NCBI GenBank assembly: GCA_937894495.1 | Contig: CALCRR010000091.1 | Span: forward strand, 1-6,342 | Direction of reading: 5' to 3' | Source: an uncultured Ruminococcus sp. | GTDB taxonomy: Bacteria; Bacillota; Clostridia; Oscillospirales; Ruminococcaceae | Length of the DNA stretch: 6,342 bases | Part shown: positions 1 through 5,161 of the stretch, piece by piece | Numbering within the stretch: the first letter of the stretch is position 1 | How the letters are laid out: each line of letters begins with the position of its first letter | The notes under the pieces: model-generated | What the model saw: only the letters and a program-made list of their open reading frames with translations | Told to the model about the DNA's origin: nothing | Database searches by the model: none | Made by a program: the position numbers and the translations under genes

Positions 1-111
1 AAACTTAGGACAAATGACCCTGTGGGTCCTCAGCATATTTTCTCCCGCATAGCCCAGTATCCTGCCGCTTGGAAGCGAAACTCCGTTATTTTCGCTTACT
101 ATGATAGTCAT
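1..111 (-). CDS. Hypothetical protein, N-terminal 37 residues only (cut by the left edge)
   Basis: A minus-strand reading frame starts with ATG at 111-109 and stays open to base 1. The visible protein begins MTIIVSENNGVSLPSGRILG and continues to residue 37 (Phe) without a stop. The start is chosen because AAAGGAG (119-125, minus strand) lies 7 nt upstream, ideal Shine-Dalgarno spacing. The frame stays open further upstream to a TAA near base 295, but that stretch has no ATG and no start codon with a ribosome binding site, so it is treated as leader. There is no signal peptide or membrane segment in the visible part. The residues are not enough to assign a family. The style is faintly like short phage or mobile-element structural proteins, but that is only an impression. 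The near-consensus promoter upstream supports a real, well-transcribed gene. Confidence 0.72.
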   Translation of the reverse strand, partial: MTIIVSENNGVSLPSGRILGYAGENMLRTHRVICPKF

Positions 112-299
112 AAAATTTCTCCTTTCATGTCTGCTTTCAGCCGACAGCAAGGCTTTGCACACCCGGTAAATACGACCTTTTGCGGTCACAAAACGGTATA
201 CCTGTCTCTCCCGCCGCCTGCTGCGGTCAAAGTTCTCACCATCGGCTGTTTCTGTTTTTTTCGGGGAATTTAAAGGGGAAATCTGAACAATAGTTCTTG
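112..299 (-). other. Long 5' leader of the left-edge gene
   Basis: If transcription starts about 7 nt after the -10 box at 306-311, the mRNA carries about 188 untranslated nucleotides before the ATG at 111. The leader is richer in G and C than the flanking spacer. It holds a possible small hairpin around 169-190, where CCGTTTTG and CAAAAGG can pair with one bulged G around a six-base loop. It also holds an 18-codon ATG-initiated frame (242 to 186) with no ribosome binding site. I recognise no known riboswitch or T-box element and see no intrinsic terminator. A regulatory role is possible but not shown. Confidence 0.4.
119..125 (-). promoter_or_regulatory. Ribosome binding site that fixes the start of the left-edge gene
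   Basis: The minus-strand sequence AAAGGAG sits 7 nt before the ATG at 111-109. It is the only Shine-Dalgarno sequence near a start codon in this open frame, and it decides against an upstream extension of the protein. Confidence 0.8.
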
Positions 300-305
300 A
301 TTAGT

Positions 306-334
306 ATTCTAGCACAAATGTTCTGAAATGTCAA
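306..334 (-). promoter_or_regulatory. Sigma-A promoter of the left-edge gene
   Basis: Read on the minus strand, a perfect -35 box TTGACA (334-329) is followed by a 17-bp spacer and the -10 box TAGAAT (311-306, five of six matches to consensus). The DNA just upstream of the -35 box, about 335-370, is AT-rich, as in UP elements. Transcription would start near base 299 and run leftward. This is one of the best promoter matches in the window. Confidence 0.82.
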
Positions 335-503
335 CTGCCAAAATCAATTTTTGTAGGTATAAATAAAGTATCACACTGCCCGACCCGAATATCATGTGCA
401 AAACTACGATGATAAAATAGTCCGCACAGCGGTCGCTGAACGTATATGCTACCCCCTGCCAAAATACAGCAGCAGTGCAGAAAACGATATTTTTTGTAGG
501 CTG
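335..503. other. Intergenic spacer with no recognised feature
   Basis: This stretch separates the leftward promoter at 306-334 from the repeat arrays that begin at 504. Only very short open frames (under 20 codons, no ribosome binding site) occur. A 12-bp interrupted palindrome, CAGCG-GT-CGCTG (427-438), is present but too short to interpret. I see no RNA gene, terminator or coding remnant. Confidence 0.5.
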
Positions 504-531
504 CTAGTTGCCGGTTGCCAGTCGCTAGTCG
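504..531. repeat. Degenerate 7-bp tandem repeat, four units
   Basis: Four consecutive heptamers are visible: CTAGTTG, CCGGTTG, CCAGTCG and CTAGTCG. They share the pattern C-(T/C)-(A/G)-G-T-(T/C)-G. The unit differs in sequence from the arrays at 556-583 and 616-650 but has the same 7-bp period. There is no coding signal across it. Confidence 0.7.
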
Positions 532-555
532 TCAGAGAGCTAGGGGCTTTTAGAG

Positions 556-583
556 GCAAGAAGTAAGAAGCAAGAGGTAAGAA
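556..583. repeat. Degenerate 7-bp tandem repeat, left arm of an inverted pair
   Basis: Four consecutive heptamers are visible: GCAAGAA, GTAAGAA, GCAAGAG and GTAAGAA. The reverse complement of this array recurs at 616-650, so the two can pair as the arms of an imperfect hairpin with a loop of about 32 nt (584-615). Extra pairing is possible between GCTAG at 539-543 and CTAGC at 646-650 at the base. Confidence 0.75.
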
Positions 584-615
584 AATTCCCAAACAAACAA
601 AGTATGAAAAGAGGA

Positions 616-650
616 CTCTTGCTTCTTGCTTCTAGTTTCTTGCTTCTAGC
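616..650. repeat. Degenerate 7-bp tandem repeat, right arm of an inverted pair
   Basis: Five consecutive heptamers are visible: CTCTTGC, TTCTTGC, TTCTAGT, TTCTTGC and TTCTAGC. They are largely the reverse complement of the units at 556-583. The array ends 26 bp before the -35 box of the downstream regulator gene, which places any folded structure or bound protein directly upstream of that promoter. Confidence 0.75.
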
Positions 651-676
651 GGCATAGGTGGGGGAAATAAAAAAAC

Positions 677-704
677 TTGACATAATCGGAAGTTGTGATA
701 TAAT
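677..704 (+). promoter_or_regulatory. Sigma-A promoter of the XRE regulator, consensus boxes with extended -10
   Basis: A perfect -35 box TTGACA (677-682) and a perfect -10 box TATAAT (699-704) are separated by 16 bp. A TG dinucleotide one base before the -10 box (696-697) adds an extended -10 element. Transcription should start near 711, giving a leader of about 36 nt. A short palindrome AGAATTTCT (713-721) lies at the predicted start and could be an operator, but this is weak. Confidence 0.88.
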
Positions 705-746
705 AGTAGATAAGAATTTCTGAATGGGAAATGTGGAGGTAGTAGA

Positions 747-1292
747 ATGAGTACATTTGCAGAAAATCTCAGGGCGGCGATGGAGGAAAAACAGATAACC
801 CAAGCCGAGCTGAGCAAGAGGACGGGGATATCCAAATCCTTTATAAGCCAGTATTTATCGGGCAAATTCAAGCCCAGGGAGGATAAACTTTCAATGCTGG
901 CGCAGACGCTGGGCACCACCAAGGGTGCGCTGCTGGGGTATGAAAATCCCGGGCACAGCAAGGTAACGGGCGGCGGAGAGCTCACCGAGGTGGAGGTGTT
1001 CAGCGCAGATGAACCCGATAAGCCCTGGGGCAGCGAGCTTATCGCCTGCGAGCCGGGCAACTACCGCTTTTATATTTGCAGAGACGATAAGAACCGCCCC
1101 TTTGTAATGTTTGGCGATCATCTGCTGGTGAGCGTTGACGAGATAGGCGGCTCGGGGCTTTATGCCGTTACTAAGAACGAGCAGGGGGGCAAGGTCTATT
1201 TTAATGAGATGAACGACCCCCGTAAGGAAGCCGCCGAAAGAGGACTAAAGATCATCGGTCGGGTCTGCGAGCTCAGAAGAAAATTTCTTTAG
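747..1292 (+). CDS. XRE-family transcriptional regulator with S24/LexA-like C-terminal domain
   Basis: This 181-residue cytosolic protein is predicted to bind DNA and control transcription, perhaps its own. Residues 5-62 form a Cro/C1-type helix-turn-helix: helix 2 lies around QAELSKRTG (19-27) and the recognition helix around SKSFISQYLSGK (29-40). Residues from about 80 to 181 resemble the LexA/CI S24 fold, with GD at 123-124 followed by a hydrophobic strand, a central GLYAV strand and a terminal IIGRV strand (169-173). In the S24 motif S-M-x-P-x-x-x-x-G-D the Ser position falls on Lys115, with P118, G123 and D124 kept, so self-cleavage is not expected (inference). The ATG at 747 has GGAGG 7 nt upstream. 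The gene is monocistronic in appearance, behind a consensus promoter and an unusual heptad-repeat region. No target or inducer can be named. HTH assignment is firm; the S24-like assignment is moderate. Confidence 0.9.
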   Translation: MSTFAENLRAAMEEKQITQAELSKRTGISKSFISQYLSGKFKPREDKLSMLAQTLGTTKGALLGYENPGHSKVTGGGELTEVEVFSADEPDKPWGSELIACEPGNYRFYICRDDKNRPFVMFGDHLLVSVDEIGGSGLYAVTKNEQGGKVYFNEMNDPRKEAAERGLKIIGRVCELRRKFL

Positions 1293-1293
1293 A

Positions 1294-1314
1294 GTTAAGA
1301 AGTAAGATGTAAGA
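1294..1314. repeat. Short heptamer array after the XRE gene
   Basis: Three consecutive 7-bp units, GTTAAGA, AGTAAGA and TGTAAGA, begin 2 bp after the stop codon of the regulator. They are a variant of the GTAAGAA unit seen at 556-583, so the regulator gene is flanked on both sides by members of one repeat family. No GC-rich hairpin followed by a T-run is visible here, so I do not call a terminator for the regulator. Confidence 0.55.
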
Positions 1315-1423
1315 ATTTGGGCTTGAAACTTTTGCGAAGCTCTCAACTTTGTTAAAATCCACTAAAAACGAGCAGTGAAGTTTGTGCAGTATTTTCCCAT
1401 AAAAATGCTTTGGCTGAAACGTA

Positions 1424-1429
1424 TATAAT
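1424..1429 (+). promoter_or_regulatory. Possible -10 box of the vWA lipoprotein gene
   Basis: A perfect TATAAT lies 46 bp before the ATG at 1476. No acceptable -35 box exists at the usual spacing: the bases 17 bp upstream are an A-rich run. There is no TG extension in the right position either. The gene may use this box with an activator, another sigma factor, or read-through from the regulator upstream. Confidence 0.4.
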
Positions 1430-1463
1430 CACGAAAGCAAAAACAAAGCTTGCAAAAAGCCAA

Positions 1464-1468
1464 GGAGG
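1464..1468 (+). promoter_or_regulatory. Ribosome binding site that fixes the start of the vWA lipoprotein
   Basis: GGAGG, within AAGGAGG (1462-1468), lies 7 nt before the ATG at 1476. The frame is also open from an ATG at 1410, but that start has no Shine-Dalgarno sequence and would put 22 mostly polar residues ahead of a clean lipoprotein signal peptide, so it is rejected. Confidence 0.9.
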
Positions 1469-1475
1469 AATTATT

Positions 1476-2975
1476 ATGACAAACATTAATATCAGAAAAA
1501 AGCTTACATTCGTGACTGTGCTTGCAGTACTCATGACATCGCTGGCAGGCTGCGGCTCTACCGATGAGAGCGGCGCTGCAAAGGCTGTTGATAAGAGCAA
1601 GAACAAAATGGACGCTGTGTTCGGCGCAGATAACGGCGATACCGCCGAGACAGCTGCTGCCGCTGAGGGCGATGACGGCGGCGAGGGCTTTGCAGCCGAT
1701 GAAGCTGAGGGCGCTGTTGAGGAGTTCAGGAGCGCAGACGGCGACGCAGCAGAGGGACTTACCCTTGACGCTATATTCGACACTGATACCACAGCTGATG
1801 CGGCTATGGGCGAGTTTTCGGCAAAGAGCTCCGCAACGGCAGGCGCTTCTGACGGCGAGGGCATTGCTGAGTATGAATACTCGGAGGACGTAATAATAGA
1901 TGACCCTGTTATCATAGACCCTGTTGACCCCGAGGAGCCCGAGGACCCCGTCATCGACGACTCACAGCCCTTTATACTCACCGCAGGTCAGTGGAACGAT
2001 AATGAGAACTGGGGATTTTTCTCAAACCTGGTGAAGAACGAGACCATAACCTTCCCTGCCTTCGGTATCGACCCCAGGAACAGAGTGGCTGTTAAGATAA
2101 CCAAGGGCGGTGAGCCTGCTGCCAATGAGAAGGCGCAGCTGCTGGATAAGGACGGCAAGGTGATCTGGAGCGCAGTTTCGGATAAAAACGGCAACGCTTA
2201 TCTTTTCTACGGAGAGAATGATACTCCCGAAAAGGTAAAGGTGGGCGATAAGGAAGCCGCTGTGAGCACCCGGAGCGAGACCGATGACGACGACCAGCAG
2301 GGCAGCAAGCAGACAGTATCTGCACAGTCGGTGGAGATAGAGACCGAGGGCGACGCTGTAAGCTTTGAGAACACCGAGGTAATGTTCATTCTGGATACAA
2401 CAGGCTCCATGTCAGACGAGATAGCTTATTTACAGAAGGATTTTTCATCTATCGCCGAGGAAGTAAACAACGGCAAAATGACCTTCTCGGTAAACTTCTA
2501 CCGTGACGAGGGGGACGATTATGTAACAAAGTGCAACCCCTTTACCGATGATGTCAAGGAGGTACAGTCGCTTCTCAACGCTGAGAGCGCAGACGGCGGC
2601 GGAGATTTCCCCGAGGCAGTGGCAGACGTGCTTGAGGACACTATCACCAAGGGCTCATGGAGCGATGACACCAACAAGATAGCATTCCTCATTTTCGACG
2701 CACCTCCCCATGACGGCAAGGAGGAAACTTTGCAGACAGCCATAAAGTCGGCAGCCGAGCAGGGCGTTCATCTGGTACCCGTGGTAGCTTCCAACAGCGA
2801 CAGAGAGACCGAGCTTTTCGGCAGAGCAATAGCTATCTGCACAGGCAGCAACTATGTATTCCTCACCGATGATTCGGGCGTAGGCGGTTCTCACCTTGAG
2901 CCGATCATAGGCGACTACGATGTTGAGCTGCTGCATGACATCATTGTAAGGAACATAAATGAGATAGCAGGCTGA
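1476..2975 (+). CDS. Secreted lipoprotein with von Willebrand factor A domain
   Basis: This 499-residue protein is predicted to be exported and lipid-anchored on the outer face of the membrane. Residues 1-25 are a signal peptide (basic R7-K9, hydrophobic core, lipobox L-A-G) with Cys26 as the lipidated residue. Residues 27-165 are an Ala/Glu/Asp/Gly-rich, very acidic and probably disordered linker ending in a Pro-Asp-Glu stretch. Residues about 166-262 form a small beta domain resembling Ig-like or CarboxypepD_reg modules, with the end motif DKNGNAYLF. A second short acidic linker follows. The vWA domain spans about 304-499: the MIDAS metal motif is DTTGS (307-311), GGGDFPEA lies at 374-381, and Asp408 in FDAPPH is the likely second metal-loop aspartate. 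vWA domains usually bind protein or surface ligands through a divalent cation. The partner is unknown, and neighbouring genes give no clue. The gene ends at the bidirectional terminator. Confidence 0.93.
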   Translation: MTNINIRKKLTFVTVLAVLMTSLAGCGSTDESGAAKAVDKSKNKMDAVFGADNGDTAETAAAAEGDDGGEGFAADEAEGAVEEFRSADGDAAEGLTLDAIFDTDTTADAAMGEFSAKSSATAGASDGEGIAEYEYSEDVIIDDPVIIDPVDPEEPEDPVIDDSQPFILTAGQWNDNENWGFFSNLVKNETITFPAFGIDPRNRVAVKITKGGEPAANEKAQLLDKDGKVIWSAVSDKNGNAYLFYGENDTPEKVKVGDKEAAVSTRSETDDDDQQGSKQTVSAQSVEIETEGDAVSFENTEVMFILDTTGSMSDEIAYLQKDFSSIAEEVNNGKMTFSVNFYRDEGDDYVTKCNPFTDDVKEVQSLLNAESADGGGDFPEAVADVLEDTITKGSWSDDTNKIAFLIFDAPPHDGKEETLQTAIKSAAEQGVHLVPVVASNSDRETELFGRAIAICTGSNYVFLTDDSGVGGSHLEPIIGDYDVELLHDIIVRNINEIAG

Positions 2976-2991
2976 GTTTAAATATAAATAC

Positions 2992-3025
2992 AAAAAAAGC
3001 GGACGGTTCATTGACCGTCCGTTTT
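2992..3025. terminator. Bidirectional intrinsic terminator between convergent genes
   Basis: An 8-bp perfect GC-rich stem, CGGACGGT (3000-3007) and ACCGTCCG (3014-3021), encloses a 6-nt loop. It is followed by TTTT on the plus strand and preceded by AAAAAAA (2992-2998), which reads as a T-run on the minus strand. It can therefore stop rightward transcription of the vWA lipoprotein gene and leftward transcription of htpG, whose stop codon lies at 3047-3049. The A and T tracts can also extend the stem. Confidence 0.92.
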
Positions 3026-3046
3026 AGTTTGTTCTGCTTTTCGTTT

Positions 3047-4945
3047 TTACTTACTCATAAGCTCGCAGATAAGGTTTGCGAACTCTACGGGGTCATCTAT
3101 GCTCAGACCCTCTATGAGAAGTGCCTGGTCGTAGAGCAGCTTGGTGTAGTCTTTAAGGGTGTCCTTATCGGTGGTGTAGAGGTTTTTGAGCTTTTCAAAA
3201 ATTGCGTGGTTGGGGTTTATCTCCAGCGCCTTTTCAGCCTTTACACGGTTGCTGCCGTCGTTCTGGGGCATTGAGTTGAGCACCTTTTCCATCTCGATAG
3301 TGATAGGACCGCCGTCTGAGGACAGGCATACAGGGTGGCTTTTAAGCTTCTTTGAAAGGCGCACCGACTTTACCTTGTCGGAGATAGCCTCCTGCATAAA
3401 GGTGAACATATCCTTGTTCTCCTCGTCCAGCTTTTTAGCCTCTTCCTTCTCCTCCTCGGTGTCAAGGTCAAGGTCGGCGTCGCTTATTGATCTGAACACC
3501 TTGCCGTCGTAGTTTATCATCACCTTGATAGCAAACTCGTCAACGTCCTGGGTGAAGTAGAGCACCTCATAGCCCTTGTCTCTGAGCTTCTCCATCTGGG
3601 GCAGCTGCTCTATCCTCTCCTTGGTCTCACCGCAGGCATAGAAGATGTACTTTTGCTCCTCCTTCATTCTCGATACGTACTCTTTAAGGGTAACGTTCTC
3701 GCCGTTGTTGAATGAGGACTTGAACATGAGCAGGTCTTTAAGGGTATCGTTGGCTGAGCCGTAGGACTGGTAGATGCCGAACTTGAACTGCAAGCCGAAT
3801 ACCTCGTAGAACTTCTCGTACTTCTCCCTGTCGTTTTTGAGCATTTTGGTAAGCTCGTTCTTTATGGATTTTTCCAGGTTCTTGGCGATTATCTTCACCT
3901 GTCTGTCCTGCTGCAGCAGCTCTCTTGAAATGTTAAGGCTCAGGTCCTCAGAGTCTACAACGCCCTTAACAAAGCTGAACCAGTCGGGCAGCAGGTCGGC
4001 GCATTTCTCCATAATAAGCACGCCGCTGGAATAAAGCTGCAAGCCCTTTTCATAATCCTTTGAATAATAATCAAAGGGAGCTCTTGCAGGGATATACAGC
4101 AGAGCGTCATAGGTAGCTATACCCTCGTTCTTTGAATGTATGTGGGTAATGGGGGGCTCATAGTCCATGAACTTTTCGATGTAGAAATTGTTGTAGTCAT
4201 CATCTGTCAGCTCGTTCTTGTTCTTCTTCCAGATGGGGGTCATGGAGTTCAGGGTCTCTATCTCCTTGGTTATCTCCGGCTTGTCGCTGTTTTCGGTGTA
4301 GTTGGTGTGCTCTACCTCCATTTTAATGGGGAAGCGGATATAGTCCGAATACTTCTTTACCAGCGACTGCACCTGATACTGGTCGCAGAAGCGTGAATAC
4401 TTCTCGTCCTCGGTATCGTCTTTAAGATACATGGTGATAGTTGTGCCTGCGCCGTCGGTTTTTTCGGCTTCCTCAACAGTATAGCCGTCAACGCCGTTTG
4501 ACTTCCACAGATACGCCTTGTCAGAGCCGTAAGCCTTTGTGAGCACCTGCACCTCCTTAGCTACCATAAAGGTGGAATAGAAGCCCACGCCGAACTGACC
4601 GATTATATCAACGTCCTCACCCAGCTCGTTATCATTTTTAAATGCCAGCGAGCCCGACCTTGCGATAGTGCCGAGGTTATTCTCCAGCTCGTCCTCGGTC
4701 ATGCCTATGCCGTTATCTGATACGGTTATGGTCTTGTTCTCACTGTCCAGCGCGATATTTATGGCAAAATCGTCCTTGTTAAGACCCACGCTCGTATCTG
4801 TCAGCGACTTGAAATACAGCTTGTCTATGGCGTCGCTTGCGTTTGAAATTATCTCTCTTAAAAAGATCTCCTTATGGGTATAGATAGAATTTATCATCAT
4901 ATCCAGAAGTCTTTTTGATTCAGCTTTAAATTCCTTTGTCTGCAT
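3047..4945 (-). CDS. htpG: Molecular chaperone HtpG (bacterial Hsp90)
   Basis: This is a full-length 632-residue HtpG, close to the usual 620-640 residues. It is a cytosolic, homodimeric, ATP-driven chaperone that remodels client proteins, often with DnaK. The N-terminal GHKL ATPase domain holds LREIISNASDA with the likely catalytic Glu31 and Mg-binding Asn35, DNGIGM (77-82), GTIARSGS (92-99) and the glycine-rich lid motif GQFGVGFYS (116-124). The middle domain carries NISRE with Arg341, which contacts ATP in this family. A charged acidic Glu/Lys-rich segment precedes the C-terminal dimerisation domain, and there is no eukaryotic MEEVD tail. The start at 4945 has a modest Shine-Dalgarno AAGGAAG (4956-4962) with 10-nt spacing, and the sequence aligns with HtpG from that residue. 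The gene stands alone between a shared terminator and its own CIRCE-controlled promoter, so HrcA repression is predicted. No key residue is missing. Confidence 0.98.
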   Translation of the reverse strand: MQTKEFKAESKRLLDMMINSIYTHKEIFLREIISNASDAIDKLYFKSLTDTSVGLNKDDFAINIALDSENKTITVSDNGIGMTEDELENNLGTIARSGSLAFKNDNELGEDVDIIGQFGVGFYSTFMVAKEVQVLTKAYGSDKAYLWKSNGVDGYTVEEAEKTDGAGTTITMYLKDDTEDEKYSRFCDQYQVQSLVKKYSDYIRFPIKMEVEHTNYTENSDKPEITKEIETLNSMTPIWKKNKNELTDDDYNNFYIEKFMDYEPPITHIHSKNEGIATYDALLYIPARAPFDYYSKDYEKGLQLYSSGVLIMEKCADLLPDWFSFVKGVVDSEDLSLNISRELLQQDRQVKIIAKNLEKSIKNELTKMLKNDREKYEKFYEVFGLQFKFGIYQSYGSANDTLKDLLMFKSSFNNGENVTLKEYVSRMKEEQKYIFYACGETKERIEQLPQMEKLRDKGYEVLYFTQDVDEFAIKVMINYDGKVFRSISDADLDLDTEEEKEEAKKLDEENKDMFTFMQEAISDKVKSVRLSKKLKSHPVCLSSDGGPITIEMEKVLNSMPQNDGSNRVKAEKALEINPNHAIFEKLKNLYTTDKDTLKDYTKLLYDQALLIEGLSIDDPVEFANLICELMSK

Positions 4946-4996
4946 GATATTTATGCTTCCTTTCCTTTTAGATGTAAGATACCCCTGCCCCGCTTT

Positions 4997-5023
4997 TTAG
5001 CACTCTCGGGCTTTGAGTGCTAA
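4997..5023 (-). promoter_or_regulatory. CIRCE operator (HrcA binding site) of htpG
   Basis: A perfect inverted repeat, TTAGCACTC (4997-5005) and GAGTGCTAA (5015-5023), flanks exactly 9 bp. This matches the CIRCE consensus at all 18 arm positions. It lies just downstream of the -10 box at 5028-5033 and overlaps the predicted start of htpG transcription, the normal place for HrcA repression. HrcA normally releases CIRCE when misfolded proteins titrate GroEL. Confidence 0.97.
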
Positions 5024-5027
5024 GTAT

Positions 5028-5055
5028 ATTATAACTCATATTTGATAAAATGCAA
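5028..5055 (-). promoter_or_regulatory. Sigma-A promoter of htpG
   Basis: On the minus strand a perfect TATAAT (5033-5028) is preceded by a 16-bp spacer and TTGCAT (5055-5050), a weak -35 box that matches TTGACA in its first three bases. Transcription should start near 5021, right at the CIRCE arm, leaving a leader of about 76 nt before the ATG at 4945. Confidence 0.82.
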
Positions 5056-5116
5056 GGGTTTACATAAAATATATGGGGTTTATTTACTTTTTATTAATAA
5101 TCACAGTCTGTGGGGG

Positions 5117-5125
5117 TGATATAAT
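5117..5125 (+). promoter_or_regulatory. Extended -10 promoter of the CPBP protease gene
   Basis: TGATATAAT combines the TG extension (5117-5118) with a perfect -10 box (5120-5125). No good -35 box is found at 16-18 bp, which is typical of promoters that rely on the extended -10 element. The same nine bases occur in the XRE promoter (696-704). Transcription would start near 5132, about 30 nt before the TTG start, and diverges from htpG. Confidence 0.72.
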
Positions 5126-5148
5126 TTACATAGACCTATTGATATATT

Positions 5149-5153
5149 GGAGG
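5149..5153 (+). promoter_or_regulatory. Ribosome binding site that selects a TTG start for the CPBP gene
   Basis: GGAGG lies 8 nt before the TTG at 5162. The alternative in-frame TTG at 5147 overlaps this Shine-Dalgarno sequence and has none of its own, so translation almost certainly begins at 5162. No in-frame ATG occurs near the N terminus. Confidence 0.8.
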
Positions 5154-5161
5154 ACGAGGCG

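Noticed and set aside
186..242. 18-codon minus-strand upstream open frame in the leader (starts MVRTL)
   Set aside because: No Shine-Dalgarno sequence precedes its ATG and it shows no run of regulatory codons, so it is mentioned only as part of the leader.
22..273. Plus-strand 83-codon open frame at the left end
   Set aside because: It lies opposite the left-edge minus-strand gene and its leader, has no ribosome binding site and its protein has no recognisable features.
713..721. AGAATTTCT palindrome at the XRE transcription start as an operator
   Set aside because: It is only 9 bp, AT-rich and unrepeated, so it is expected by chance in such DNA.
540..1060. Two minus-strand open frames (540-803 and 632-1060) overlapping the repeats and the regulator
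   Set aside because: They cross the regulator promoter and coding region in the antisense direction, with low-complexity Ser/Leu-rich proteins and no ribosome binding sites.
1410..1475. 22-residue N-terminal extension of the vWA lipoprotein
   Set aside because: It has no ribosome binding site, overlaps the possible -10 box and would spoil the lipoprotein signal peptide that begins at 1476.
1352..1981. 209-codon minus-strand open frame rich in Ser and Ala
   Set aside because: It is the antisense shadow of the Ala/Glu/Asp-rich linker of the vWA lipoprotein, whose biased codons suppress stops on the opposite strand.
4970..4981. A TGTAAGA-like unit near the htpG leader as another heptad array
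   Set aside because: Only one unit is present, with no 7-bp phasing around it.
5059..5132. Direct repeat TTTACATA at 5059-5066 and 5125-5132 in the divergent promoter region
   Set aside because: Eight AT-rich bases repeated once in AT-rich DNA are not significant.
5147..5161. Earlier TTG start of the CPBP gene, adding five residues
   Set aside because: This start overlaps the GGAGG that serves the TTG at 5162 and has no Shine-Dalgarno sequence of its own.
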